From Shewanella sp. KX20019 (GTDB lineage Bacteria; Pseudomonadota; Gammaproteobacteria; Enterobacterales; Shewanellaceae), in contig NZ_CP068437.1 of the NCBI RefSeq assembly GCF_016757755.1, positions 4,216,001 to 4,280,000 of the forward strand: a stretch of DNA of 64,000 nucleotides. The letters are read 5' to 3'. Below, one piece after another: positions 16,510 through 25,646 of this stretch. The notes beneath the pieces are model-generated. The model saw nothing but the letters and a program-made list of their open reading frames with translations, had not been told where the DNA came from and made no database searches. A program made the translations under genes and the position numbers. The number at the start of each line of letters is the position of its first letter. Position 1 is the first letter of the stretch.

Positions 16510-16740
16510 GCCCAGCTCGCCCTCTATTTGCTATTGAGTAAAAATAAAAAACAGCGTAATTTCAATAGACTAAATAGCATGCATTCAAAGCAGGCAGAGG
16601 ATACGAGACAAGATAGTTTTCTCAGCATTAATTACCAAAGATTGCTTTGAAGTGAGCAGAGAAATTAGTTGTTTTAGCTACGGCCTTACTGATGTCATCA
16701 GATAGCCCGTATTCAAATGTTAAATGCACAGGGGCTAATC

Positions 16741-17145
16741 ATGTATCAATGGACTGTTTGCGATCCAATTATCGAGAATGTAATTCAAAAAGGCGAAATA
16801 AAAAAAGAAGATATCGCTTTAAAATTCGAAAGCTATCCTTGGACACTGGAGCTCAAAAAGCTCACTGAAAATCTAAGCAAAGATATTCACTACAACCCAT
16901 CACTTGAGTTTATTGATGTCACTAACAATAGAGGAATTATATTTTCCGCCGTACCAGAAAACGAAGAGTTTATTTTCTACGTTTTTTATCAACGTCCGGA
17001 GGTAGTAAAAAAGTGGTTTGGTTTAACGAAGTGGCAAGATCCCAAGCACGTAACAGATCGCCTAGATCAATCTTTTGACTCTGCCAAAGACTTACTAAAA
17101 TTATTTTTAAATCAGGACTTCGATAAACTTAATACATTCTTCTAA
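16741..17145 (+). CDS. Hypothetical protein, 134 residues
   Basis: Not recognised. It starts at the ATG at 16741 with AGGGG six bases upstream. It is rich in aromatic, Lys and Glu residues: an N-terminal helix, then a beta-rich part (LEFIDVTNNRGIIFSAVPE, FIFYVFYQRPE) and a C-terminal helix (AKDLLKLFLNQDF). There is no signal peptide, membrane segment or Cys cluster beyond one Cys, so it should be cytosolic. Its AT-rich composition and isolated position resemble small immunity-type or horizontally acquired proteins, but no toxin gene is adjacent. Function unknown. Confidence 0.6.
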   Translation: MYQWTVCDPIIENVIQKGEIKKEDIALKFESYPWTLELKKLTENLSKDIHYNPSLEFIDVTNNRGIIFSAVPENEEFIFYVFYQRPEVVKKWFGLTKWQDPKHVTDRLDQSFDSAKDLLKLFLNQDFDKLNTFF

Positions 17146-17439
17146 TGTTAAATTCTGTACAAGATTGAAGTGCAAGACTGTTCTCTATCACATGTAAAAT
17201 CATATTTGGGGTAAAAGATAACCTAGCTAGATATACATGCTTCATCATTTTGTAATGGATAGACTCCCAATATTGATATTCTCAATACCAATATTCGTAA
17301 TATTATGTGTGAACATTACAGCAGTAAATGAAACATAAATTGGGCTTACATTTGAATTGAGTGACAGTCATTCGTTAGCACAGGTTGACTTACCGAAGGC
17401 AATAGCCTCTCTTAAAAGTAAACATATAATGAGGAAGTT

Positions 17440-17838
17440 ATGATCCAAGGAAAGTGCAATTGTGGCGCAGTGGTCTTTGAAGTCAGTAGCAAAATTGCCG
17501 ACGTTTATTTTTGTCACTGCTCTATTTGTCGTCGCTCAACCGGTGCAAATGGTATTGCAGTTATTGTGACGAATAATGACGATTTTAATTGGGTTTCAGG
17601 GGAAGAGTTAGTTAAAACGTGGTCGAAACCAGGGCATGACTGGCAAGCCAGCTTTTGTACTCACTGCGGTTCAAGTTTACCGGGGAGCAATGACGCTAGT
17701 CGGATGTATATTCCTGCAGGCTTATTACCCCAAATTGAAAACTTACAAATCACTCACCATATTTGGGTTGGTTCCAAAGCCAATTGGGACGTCATTGGTG
17801 GGACAGGTGTACAGCATGATCAGGCATTTAACAGCTAA
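17440..17838 (+). CDS. GFA/CENP-V-family zinc-binding protein
   Basis: 132 residues of the family named after glutathione-dependent formaldehyde-activating enzyme; most members have no proven enzyme activity. The zinc-binding pattern is present: CNC near residue 6, CHCSIC near 25-30 with the following RRSTGANG, and CTHCGS near residue 73-76. The GAGGAAG upstream of the ATG at 17440 is a good ribosome-binding site. No S-hydroxymethylglutathione dehydrogenase gene is adjacent, so a role in formaldehyde handling is not supported by context. It converges with the HELGH-protein gene with only four bases between stops. Confidence 0.85.
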   Translation: MIQGKCNCGAVVFEVSSKIADVYFCHCSICRRSTGANGIAVIVTNNDDFNWVSGEELVKTWSKPGHDWQASFCTHCGSSLPGSNDASRMYIPAGLLPQIENLQITHHIWVGSKANWDVIGGTGVQHDQAFNS

Positions 17839-17842
17839 AGCG

Positions 17843-18709
17843 CTACAATCGTGGGGTTAAGCGCAATGTCTCTGGCTGCATACTTTGTTCTGCTAACCAG
17901 CGTTTTGCACCTGAGTGCCCCATCAACTTTATTAGAGTTGGTTCTAGGTAAACGCCTAAGGCAGGCTTACGCCAGTACATATAACCCGATAAAGGCTGCA
18001 CTGTACCTGCGCCAAAAGTGCGCTGAATGAGACTGGAAAACTCTGCGATGTTGTCATTGCTGGGAACGGTGAGTTGCGGCCAAAAATCAGTTAAAAAGGC
18101 GTTGAAGCTATCAAATGCTTGCAACTCTTTTACGCTGTAATGCTGTAATGCTTGCAACATAATGGGCACGCTCCAGTGAGACATAAACTCGATATTAGCC
18201 ATCACGTCGATGTTACGTCGGTGGTATTGCTGCCATGCGAGACTCAAGCTATCGGTGTCCTTGGCAACACGCCAAATGAGGTAAAGATCAGATAACCACT
18301 CATGTTGAAACATACTACGGATCTGTTGATTCAAACTCTCCATTGCCGCTATCGCTTCAAGATGACCTAACTCATGCCAATAGGTCAGTTCATCTTGCCG
18401 ATTTAGCTTAAGAGAGTAATAACCTACGCCCCAATTTACACTGCGCTTTTTAGGCAATTTATCAAAATCTGTCATCAACACCCCTGCGATTTTAGGGTGA
18501 AGTATAGGAAGTACCATGGCGGCACGCGCCCCCATTGAGAGCTGAAGCAGCTGGCTGTTGGGCAGCTGCTCTCGTGCCATTGGAGGCAGCTGAGCAAGAC
18601 AAAGTTCTATGGTTTCGCGATCACAGATAAGGGCTCGCTTAGCCCCTATATCGTCCCAAAGATAGCCAGCGGTAAACGCCAAGCCCGCCACGAATCCAGT
18701 TATCATCAT
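17843..18709 (-). CDS. Membrane-anchored HELGH (zincin-like) protein of unknown function
   Basis: 288 residues. An N-terminal hydrophobic segment (MMITGFVAGLAFTAGYLW) is a signal anchor or signal peptide, so the rest should be periplasmic. YWHELGHLEAIAAME near residue 111 matches the zincin HExxH motif with a flanking acidic helix, which would bind zinc and act as a metalloprotease if active; the third ligand cannot be assigned by eye. No known peptidase family is evident. The gene follows hldE with nine bases between stop and start, so it is probably co-transcribed and translationally linked with LPS heptose synthesis. Confidence 0.75.
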   Translation of the reverse strand: MMITGFVAGLAFTAGYLWDDIGAKRALICDRETIELCLAQLPPMAREQLPNSQLLQLSMGARAAMVLPILHPKIAGVLMTDFDKLPKKRSVNWGVGYYSLKLNRQDELTYWHELGHLEAIAAMESLNQQIRSMFQHEWLSDLYLIWRVAKDTDSLSLAWQQYHRRNIDVMANIEFMSHWSVPIMLQALQHYSVKELQAFDSFNAFLTDFWPQLTVPSNDNIAEFSSLIQRTFGAGTVQPLSGYMYWRKPALGVYLEPTLIKLMGHSGAKRWLAEQSMQPETLRLTPRL

Positions 18710-18718
18710 CGGGCCGTA

Positions 18719-20149
18719 TTATTGATTTGCCATGATGTTTTCAATAATGGCGGTGGTTGAAATACCCTCTTCAAAGCCGAGTACTTTAACGTGACCACCA
18801 GCAGCAATCACCTCCTTGCCACCGGCAATATCTTCAACCTTGTAATCACCACCTTTTACCAATAAGTCTGGTAACAAGCGAGCAATAACGCGTTGGGGGG
18901 TATCTTCACTGAAAGGCACTACCCAATCGACCGAAGCAAGGCCGGCTAATACAGCCATTCGTCTGTCTTCAGGGTTGACTGGACGTCCTTCACCTTTAAG
19001 ACGTTTTACCGAGGCGTCACTATTAACCGCAACGATTAATCGGTCACCGAGTGCTTTGGCCTGTTGCAAGTAGCTAACGTGTCCTGCGTGTAAAATATCA
19101 AAACAACCATTGGTCATCACTACACGCTCGCCACGTAGCTTGGCTTGCTCTAAGGCATACACCAGCTGGTCTTCACTCACAGAACCAAAACCTGATTCCC
19201 CTTGGTTCAAAGACAGGGCTTCGATTAACTCAATGCGAGTCACGGTTGAAGTGCCTAGCTTGGCAACCACAATCCCAGCAGCCGTATTGGCAATGGCGCA
19301 GGCTTGCGCTAAGTCACTGCCAGCTGCAATCGCTGTCGCGAGCGCTGAAATAACCGTATCACCGGCGCCGGTGACATCATAAACCTCACGGGCAACCGTC
19401 GGTATATGCAACTCAGGCTGATCTTTAGTGATTAACGTCATGCCTTTTTCTGAACGGGTGACTAACATGGCGTGCAGTTCAAATTGTGTCAGTAAAGACT
19501 GCGCTTTAGCGACTAGGTCGGCTTCAGATCCAACCTTACCCACCACGGTTTCAAACTCACTCATATTCGGCGTTAATAGATAAGCACCACGGTAACGCGC
19601 AAAATCACTGCCTTTAGGATCAACTAATACCTTGACCCCTTTGTCGTTAGCCGACTGAATAAAGGCTTCGGGAGAAACAAGTGCGCCTTTGGCATAATCA
19701 GACAATACCGCCACGTCAACATTATCTAGTTGTGAGATGGTTTTTGCGAGCAGTGCATCACTTTCTGCTTTCGAATAGCTCTCTTCAAAATCTAACCGCA
19801 GTAACTGTTGATTACGCGACATCACGCGCAGTTTAGTAATCGTTGGCTTACCAGCGACTCGATGCCAATTAGGTTCAACACCTAGTGCTTGAATGCCTAC
19901 AGTCAATGCATCAGCGGTCTCATCAGTACCAACAATACCAGCCAGACTTGCAGCGCCGCCTAGGGTCGCAATATTTATCGCCACGTTAGCCGCTCCGCCA
20001 GGCCTGTCTTCAATCTGTTCCACTTTGACAACAGGAACCGGGGCTTCCGGAGATATACGCGCAGTTGGGCCCGCCCAGTAGCGATCTAACATTACATCAC
20101 CAACGACGAGTACCTTGGCGTTTTCAAATGCTGGCAGAGAAATCTTCAT
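18719..20149 (-). CDS. hldE: Bifunctional heptose 7-phosphate kinase / heptose 1-phosphate adenylyltransferase HldE
   Basis: Makes ADP-heptose for the LPS inner core. The N-terminal ~320 residues are a PfkB/ribokinase-type kinase: VGDVMLDRYW, GGAANVAIN, and the catalytic DVTGAGDTV with Asp. The C-terminal ~130 are a cytidylyltransferase-like adenylyltransferase with TNGCFDILHAGHVSYL (HxGH motif) and a late SAT-like GISTTAIIE. The ATG at 20149 gives MKISLPAFE, matching family N-termini; the in-frame GTG at 20167 would add six residues and is less likely. The HELGH gene is downstream. It is divergent from the LpxL-like gene, so both belong to outer-membrane lipid assembly. Confidence 0.96.
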   Translation of the reverse strand: MKISLPAFENAKVLVVGDVMLDRYWAGPTARISPEAPVPVVKVEQIEDRPGGAANVAINIATLGGAASLAGIVGTDETADALTVGIQALGVEPNWHRVAGKPTITKLRVMSRNQQLLRLDFEESYSKAESDALLAKTISQLDNVDVAVLSDYAKGALVSPEAFIQSANDKGVKVLVDPKGSDFARYRGAYLLTPNMSEFETVVGKVGSEADLVAKAQSLLTQFELHAMLVTRSEKGMTLITKDQPELHIPTVAREVYDVTGAGDTVISALATAIAAGSDLAQACAIANTAAGIVVAKLGTSTVTRIELIEALSLNQGESGFGSVSEDQLVYALEQAKLRGERVVMTNGCFDILHAGHVSYLQQAKALGDRLIVAVNSDASVKRLKGEGRPVNPEDRRMAVLAGLASVDWVVPFSEDTPQRVIARLLPDLLVKGGDYKVEDIAGGKEVIAAGGHVKVLGFEEGISTTAIIENIMANQ

Positions 20150-20268
20150 AATGACCGTGTCTTTCACAAATTTACTGATGATTGTACCTAATTTTTAATG
20201 ATTTTGAGTAAGTTTGAGCGAGTTTGCGTTAGAATAATGAGTAATTTTTCAATGTATTCGAGTTTTCC

Positions 20269-21195
20269 GTGGTAGAAAAAGCCCAGTTTTCATCTCATCT
20301 ATATCATCCTAAGTACTGGCTCTTGTGGCTAGGCGTTGCGATGATGCGTTTAACGCAAGTATTACCACTGCGTCTTCAAATGAAGATTGGCGCAGCGATT
20401 GGCAGAATCGCAATGAAGCTAGTCGGCAAACGAGTTAACACTGCTAAGCGTAATTTGCAGCTGTGCTTTCCTGATATGACCGAAGCTGAGCTACAAACAT
20501 TATTGCGTGAAAACTTCGAACAAACAGGCAAAGCCATCTTCGATACTATTAATGGTTGGTGGTGGTCAGATGAAAAAATTCAGCAGCATATGACCATTAA
20601 AGGTCAAGAGCATGTGCAGCAAACACTTAACAACGGCCAAGGGGTCATACTATATGCCGTCCACTGCCTACCTTTAGAGATGGGCGCGCGGATCTTCGGT
20701 CAGTTCCAACCAGGCGTTGGCGTATACCGACCACACAATAACCCGGTAATGGAGTACCTACAGGTCAAAGGTCGCTTACGCTCTAATAAAGCACTAGTAC
20801 CGAAACGAGACTTACGCCAAATGGTGCGTAGCCTAAGAGCGCCAAACGTTATTTGGTACACAGCGGATCAAGATTTCGGCCGTTCTAGTGCCACGTTCAT
20901 CCCTTTTTTCGCCGTTAAAGAAGCAGCCACCATTACTGGCGCAACCACGCTTGCAAGACTCGGTAAAGCCAAGGTGCTACCGTTTTTTGTTGAGCGAAAC
21001 AGTACAGACACCGGCTATAACATCGAGATAAAGGCGCCACTAGATGACTTTCCTGGCGAGAATGAGATTGAAGATGCAAAGCGTGGCAATAAAATTATCG
21101 AAGAGATTATTTGTCGCAACAAAGGCCAATATATGTGGTTGCATAGACGCTTTAAAACCCGTCCAAAAGCTGAAGACCCATCTTTGTATAAATAA
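20269..21195 (+). CDS. lpxL: Lipid A acyltransferase, LpxL/LpxM/LpxP family
   Basis: 308 residues; transfers a secondary acyl chain (probably lauroyl) from acyl-ACP to Kdo2-lipid IVA at the inner membrane. An N-terminal hydrophobic anchor is present near residues 16-36. The acyltransferase HX4E motif appears as HCLPLE near residue 127, followed by VYRPHNNPVMEYL and WYTADQDFG, both typical of the LpxL group. Which chain is added cannot be decided between LpxL, LpxM and LpxP from sequence alone. The start is GTG at 20269; the nearby ATG at 20252 is in another frame. Divergent from hldE. Confidence 0.88.
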   Translation: MVEKAQFSSHLYHPKYWLLWLGVAMMRLTQVLPLRLQMKIGAAIGRIAMKLVGKRVNTAKRNLQLCFPDMTEAELQTLLRENFEQTGKAIFDTINGWWWSDEKIQQHMTIKGQEHVQQTLNNGQGVILYAVHCLPLEMGARIFGQFQPGVGVYRPHNNPVMEYLQVKGRLRSNKALVPKRDLRQMVRSLRAPNVIWYTADQDFGRSSATFIPFFAVKEAATITGATTLARLGKAKVLPFFVERNSTDTGYNIEIKAPLDDFPGENEIEDAKRGNKIIEEIICRNKGQYMWLHRRFKTRPKAEDPSLYK

Positions 21196-21351
21196 CAGCT
21201 CTTAAGTCAATTGGTGTCAAAACCCCTTTGCGGCGCATGCAAAGGGCTTCTACTCTGCTTTATTAATGAGATGTGTTCATCTCTATTTCGCTTAAAATCA
21301 GTCACTTTTACCGCGTTCTATATGCTAGTTGATTTAGCACTTCACTTTGAT

Positions 21352-21403
21352 GTCAAAATGACAGCCAACTGTTTTTTTGACACTCAACAACTGTCTTTAT
21401 GAC
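21352..21403. promoter_or_regulatory. Three NorR-type binding sites upstream of norB
   Basis: GTCAAAATGAC (21352-21362) matches the NorR consensus GTCA-N3-TGAC exactly. GTTTTTTTGAC (21371-21381) and GTCTTTATGAC (21393-21403) keep the GT-N7-AC frame. The centres are 19 and 22 bases apart. Three NorR sites upstream of a sigma-54 promoter is the known arrangement of the E. coli norVW promoter, where all three are needed for activation. Confidence 0.85.
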
Positions 21404-21460
21404 ACCATCAATTACACAGTAAAAAACAATAATCTCTTTGAAAACAGCAACTAACACCAT

Positions 21461-21476
21461 TGGCACGTTATATGCT
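21461..21476 (+). promoter_or_regulatory. Sigma-54 (RpoN) promoter of norB
   Basis: TGGCAC-N5-ATGC: GG and GC are twelve bases apart, as in the -24/-12 sigma-54 consensus TGGCAC-N5-TTGC. It lies about 58 bases downstream of the last NorR site and 48 bases before the norB start. Confidence 0.82.
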
Positions 21477-21523
21477 CTAACAGGGCTCGCCTGAATAATA
21501 ATAACGTTGCGCTAAGAGGACTT

Positions 21524-23818
21524 ATGAGCAAACAAAGACTAACGGCAATCGCACTACTGCTGGTGCTAATTGCTTCATTTACTGTACTGCTGAGTATTGG
21601 TAGTGAGATCTATCGAGAAAAACCGCCTATCCCGACGGCTTTTGTTGATAGCCAAGGACAAACACTATTTAGTCAAGATGATATCGAACAGGGACAATTG
21701 GTTTGGCGCTCTATGGGGGGGCATCAGCTGGGTTCTATATGGGGGCATGGCTCATACGTTGCACCAGACTGGACGGCTGATTGGTTACATAAAGAAGCAC
21801 AAGCTTGGCTAGATATCAGCGCAAAGCAGCGTTTCAACTTGCCATTTACTCAAATAAACTCGCAGCAACAAGCGGGACTTGAGCAGGGCTTGCGCGAAGA
21901 CATTCGTCATAATACAGTTGTAAATCAAGCCAATGGCGAGACTTTCACAACCCTTTCAGCCACGCGTATCGAAGCCATTAAACAGGTAGAGCAACATTAC
22001 TTGGCACTCTTTGGTGATGACCCTAAGTTATCATCACTTAGAGAGCAATATGCGATGAAGGAGGGAACCGTTCCCAGCTTAGATCGCCGTGAAAAGCTTA
22101 ATGCTTTCCTTTTTTGGGGTGCTTGGGCTGCGGTAACAGAGCGACCTGATGCTGATTATACTTACACCAATAACTGGCCATTTGATCCACAAATAGGTAA
22201 CACGCCAACCTCTGATAATATTGTATGGTCAATCTTAAGTATTGTGACACTCATCGCTGGTATCGGTGCATTGATCTGGCATCACGCCAGTGGTAAGCAT
22301 GAAAGCTTGCCTAAGCCCGCCGATCAAGATCCACTCTTTTTTACTAAACCCACTAAATCACAACGCGCTGTAGGGAAGTACTTCGTTACTGCGATAGGTC
22401 TGTTTCTATTACAGATATTGCTCGGCGGCATCACCGCACACTATGCGGTTGAAGGGCAAAATTTTTACGGTATACCACTGTCAGAAATCCTGCCCTACTC
22501 TGTTACTCGAACTTGGCATACACAACTTGCCGTCTTCTGGATTGCGACAGCTTGGCTAGGGACTGGTTTATATATTGCCCCAGCACTATCAGGGCATGAG
22601 CCTAAGTTTCAGCGCATCGGCGTAAACATACTTTGGGTGGCATTGGTTGTCGTTGTACTCGGCTCTATGGCCGGTGAATGGCTGGGGGTTCAGCAATACT
22701 TTGATCTGGACATGAACTTCCTATTTGGCCATCAAGGCTATGAATATATTGATTTAGGCCGAGTGTGGCAGATCTTACTGTTGGGAGGCTTATTAATTTG
22801 GCTTGCTCTGGTTACAGCATCAATACGCCCTGCTTTGAAAGTTAAAGGCGAGATGCGCCCAGTTATTTGGGTACTGTACGCCTCATGTGTGGCTATTGGC
22901 TTATTCTATGGCGCAGGCCTCTTTATGGGTAAGCACACCAACCTTGCGATTGCTGAATACTGGCGTTGGTGGGTTGTTCACTTGTGGGTAGAAGGCTTCT
23001 TCGAAACTTTTGCTACCTCTGTCATTGCATTAATGCTGGTACGCCTCGGGCTTATCCGTGCACGCAGCGCAAACGCAGCGGTACTTTTTGCCACAGTTAT
23101 TTTCCTAACCGGTGGCTTAATAGGTACCTTACATCACTTGTACTTTACCGGCGCGCCAACCTCTGTTATTGCATGGGGCGCAATCTTCTCAGCGCTAGAA
23201 GTAGTGCCACTAGCACTGATTGGTTTTGAAGCTGTAGAAAGTTACCGCTTACGCTCTGCAAGCCCGTGGATGATCCGTTACAAGTGGGCCATTATGTTTT
23301 TTGTGGCAACCGCATTTTGGAACCTAGTCGGCGCAGGGATGTTAGGTTTCCTAATTAACCCGCCTATCGCTCTGTACTTTATTCAAGGCCTAAACACGAC
23401 TGCGACTCATGCTCACGCAGCCTTTATGGGTGTGTATGGCATGCTAGGAATGGGACTCATGTTGTTCTGCTTCCGTGGACTAACAGGACAAATGCAGTGG
23501 AATGAGAAGCTACTAAAAGGCGCATTCTGGACCATGAACATAGGTTTAGCAGCGATGGTGTTTATGTCTCTGCTTCCCGTTGGTATCGTGCAGTTCTTTG
23601 CTGTTATCGACAACGGCTACTGGTTTGCTCGCTCACCAGAGGTGATCCATAGTCCACTGGTTGAAACGCTAGTATGGATGCGTGTACCAGGTGATGTTCT
23701 GTTTGGCATTGGCGGCCTATTTATGGGTGCCTTCCTCTTCGATATTATCAAGAAAGCCATTGGTAAGAAGAAAGAGACTTGCGAGCTCGATGATGATCAA
23801 GCGTCGGCTAGCGCTTAA
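21524..23818 (+). CDS. norB: Quinol-dependent nitric oxide reductase (qNOR)
   Basis: 764 residues; reduces 2 NO to N2O using quinol in the inner membrane. It is a single-chain qNOR: an N-terminal extension (periplasmic, WRSMGGHQLGSIWGHGSYVAPDWTADW) replaces the NorC subunit, followed by a heme-copper-type bundle of about 12-13 helices. Heme and non-heme-iron ligands are in the expected places: WHTQLAVFW, HLWVEGFFE, LHHLYFTG and THAHAAFMG. Regulation: NorR boxes and a sigma-54 promoter upstream, with the NorR gene directly downstream. This supports NO detoxification; with nirK in the same window it may also take part in nitrite respiration. A terminator follows. Confidence 0.96.
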   Translation: MSKQRLTAIALLLVLIASFTVLLSIGSEIYREKPPIPTAFVDSQGQTLFSQDDIEQGQLVWRSMGGHQLGSIWGHGSYVAPDWTADWLHKEAQAWLDISAKQRFNLPFTQINSQQQAGLEQGLREDIRHNTVVNQANGETFTTLSATRIEAIKQVEQHYLALFGDDPKLSSLREQYAMKEGTVPSLDRREKLNAFLFWGAWAAVTERPDADYTYTNNWPFDPQIGNTPTSDNIVWSILSIVTLIAGIGALIWHHASGKHESLPKPADQDPLFFTKPTKSQRAVGKYFVTAIGLFLLQILLGGITAHYAVEGQNFYGIPLSEILPYSVTRTWHTQLAVFWIATAWLGTGLYIAPALSGHEPKFQRIGVNILWVALVVVVLGSMAGEWLGVQQYFDLDMNFLFGHQGYEYIDLGRVWQILLLGGLLIWLALVTASIRPALKVKGEMRPVIWVLYASCVAIGLFYGAGLFMGKHTNLAIAEYWRWWVVHLWVEGFFETFATSVIALMLVRLGLIRARSANAAVLFATVIFLTGGLIGTLHHLYFTGAPTSVIAWGAIFSALEVVPLALIGFEAVESYRLRSASPWMIRYKWAIMFFVATAFWNLVGAGMLGFLINPPIALYFIQGLNTTATHAHAAFMGVYGMLGMGLMLFCFRGLTGQMQWNEKLLKGAFWTMNIGLAAMVFMSLLPVGIVQFFAVIDNGYWFARSPEVIHSPLVETLVWMRVPGDVLFGIGGLFMGAFLFDIIKKAIGKKKETCELDDDQASASA

Positions 23819-23840
23819 CAACGCTATTTAATATTTACCC

Positions 23841-23868
23841 AAGGGTGCTATTTTTAGCACCCTTTTTT
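23841..23868 (+). terminator. Intrinsic terminator after norB
   Basis: A 10-bp stem AAGGGTGCTA / TAGCACCCTT, loop TTTT, then a T run, 22 bases after the norB stop. Confidence 0.9.
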
Positions 23869-23916
23869 TAGCTATAAAACATAGTATATTTGACACAGTT
23901 ACAAACCAACACTAAT

Positions 23917-23927
23917 GTCAAAAAGAC
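23917..23927. promoter_or_regulatory. Possible NorR site upstream of norR
   Basis: GTCAAAAAGAC matches the NorR pattern except for one base (TGAC replaced by AGAC). It lies 66 bases upstream of the norR start and could serve autoregulation, which is known for E. coli NorR. Confidence 0.45.
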
Positions 23928-23992
23928 AGACACCACAACCGCCTCTCGGTGAGTGAGTGTTTCACAATACCAATACCTTAGGGAAATCAGCT

Positions 23993-25534
23993 ATGTCTTT
24001 AAGCCAAACCGATCTTACCCGCATCGCCTTAGATATTACTGCGGGGCTTTCTGACCATGACCGATTCTCACGCTTACTCGATACCATAAGGCAAACTTTG
24101 CACTGCGACGCCGCCGCGCTGCTGCAATTTACCGGCCAGCAATTTAATCCTCTAGCCATCGATGGCCTCAGCCCTGATGTGCTGGGACGACGCTTTATTA
24201 TCAGCGAACATCCACGACTCGAAGCCATTGCCCGTGCTGGTGATATTGTCCGTTTTCCCGCAGACAGTGAACTACCCGATCCCTACGATGGGCTTATTCC
24301 TCATCAAGGTGATCACTTGGTGGTGCACGCCTGTATCGGATTACCGCTACTTGCTAATGGCGACTTAATTGGCGCTGTTACTATTGATGGCTTCGATCCT
24401 AAGCAGTTTAACGCTTTCAGTGACAATGAACTGCGTACACTTAGTGCCATCGCAGCCGCGTCACTTAGCAATGCATTAATGATAGATAAACTCGAGAAAC
24501 AAGCACTGCAATCACAAGAGATCACCAGCGTAAACCGCATAGATCCAGACTCTCGTGTGGAGATGATAGGCCATTCCATGGCGATTAACTCGCTTAAGAA
24601 TGAGCTTAGTGTGGTTGCCAGTACTGATTTAAACGTGCTCATTCTAGGGGAGACAGGCACAGGTAAGGAGCTAGTAGCAAAGTCTGTGCATCAGCAGTCC
24701 AATCGTGCCAAGCAGCCACTGGTCTATTTAAACTGTGCCGCACTGCCGGAATCGGTTGCAGAAAGCGAACTATTTGGCCATGTGAAAGGCGCGTTTACTG
24801 GCGCAATAAGTCATCGTAGCGGTAAGTTTGAAAAGGCCGACAACGGTACGCTATTTTTAGATGAAATCGGCGAACTCCCCTTAGGCTTACAAGCCAAATT
24901 ATTAAGGGTGCTGCAATACGGTGACCTGCAAAAGGTAGGTTCAGATAAAAGCCTTAAAGTTGATGTGCGTATCATCGCTGCGACCAATAAAGATCTAAAA
25001 CAGGAGGTGTTAGCGGGGCGCTTCAGAGCCGATCTTTACCATCGCCTCAGCGTATTCCCCATTGTTGTTCCGCCCTTAAGAGAGCGTGATGGTGATGTCA
25101 CTCTATTAAGCGGTTTCTTTGTCGAACGCTGCCGACAAAAACTTGGCCTTAAAAGCCTGAGACTAGACGCTAGCAGTCTTGCTCTTCTTAATGACTATGA
25201 TTGGCCGGGTAATATCCGCGAGCTGGAACATGTACTACATCGAGCATCAGTGCTGTCTCGCGCGCAATCATCATCGAACAGTTGTCTTATCACGCCGCAA
25301 CACTTTGACTTTAACGTGGAGCCGCAAACTGCCGCAGTAAAACCTAAAGTAAAAGCGAATCAAGCCACCTTGCCTAGTAACCGAACACTAAAACAGGCAA
25401 CAGCTGCTTTTCAGTCGCAGTATATTCAGCAAGTATTGACCGAGAACGACGGCAACTGGGCGGCTACAGCCAGAGCACTAGCACTCGATTCAGGCAACTT
25501 GCATCGACTGGCTAAACGGATCGGAATTAAGTAG
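23993..25534 (+). CDS. norR: Nitric oxide-responsive sigma-54 activator NorR
   Basis: 513 residues from ATG 23993, which has AGGGA eight bases upstream (an upstream in-frame ATG at 23957 lacks a ribosome-binding site). An N-terminal GAF domain (~20-165) binds a mononuclear iron that senses NO in the family. The central AAA+ domain has Walker A GETGTGKE, the GAFTGA loop that contacts sigma-54, and the Walker B region TLFLDEIGELPL. The C-terminal Fis-type helix-turn-helix is near NWAATARALALDSGNLHRLAKRIG. Convincing partner of norB, with its recognition sites at 21352-21403. It is separated from norB by a terminator and may have its own promoter. Confidence 0.96.
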   Translation: MSLSQTDLTRIALDITAGLSDHDRFSRLLDTIRQTLHCDAAALLQFTGQQFNPLAIDGLSPDVLGRRFIISEHPRLEAIARAGDIVRFPADSELPDPYDGLIPHQGDHLVVHACIGLPLLANGDLIGAVTIDGFDPKQFNAFSDNELRTLSAIAAASLSNALMIDKLEKQALQSQEITSVNRIDPDSRVEMIGHSMAINSLKNELSVVASTDLNVLILGETGTGKELVAKSVHQQSNRAKQPLVYLNCAALPESVAESELFGHVKGAFTGAISHRSGKFEKADNGTLFLDEIGELPLGLQAKLLRVLQYGDLQKVGSDKSLKVDVRIIAATNKDLKQEVLAGRFRADLYHRLSVFPIVVPPLRERDGDVTLLSGFFVERCRQKLGLKSLRLDASSLALLNDYDWPGNIRELEHVLHRASVLSRAQSSSNSCLITPQHFDFNVEPQTAAVKPKVKANQATLPSNRTLKQATAAFQSQYIQQVLTENDGNWAATARALALDSGNLHRLAKRIGIK

Positions 25535-25646
25535 TCAGCACAGCTAGGTCACTTGAATAAATGCTCATTGGGATTAATGGGCAATAGCTGTTATAAATGA
25601 GTCCGAGTTGAACTAGCTCTGATACGTTGCAAAAGGATGACGCACA

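Larger units (their letters stand above)
16186..16740. other. Intergenic region with a palindrome and a doubtful small ORF
   Basis: About 550 bases upstream of the tetR gene and the 16741 gene. It holds the palindrome at 16319-16340 and the small ORF at 16351-16509, both listed separately. The rest is AT-rich with no family-like reading frame. Confidence 0.5.

Noticed and set aside
17146..17439. Possible gene between the 16741 gene and the GFA gene
   Set aside because: No frame with a start, ribosome-binding site and family-like composition was found in these 294 bases; the sequence is AT-rich and looks intergenic.
21211..21402. 63-codon ORF in front of norB
   Set aside because: It overlaps the NorR sites, has no good ribosome-binding site and shows no family-like composition. 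It is a chance frame in the promoter region.
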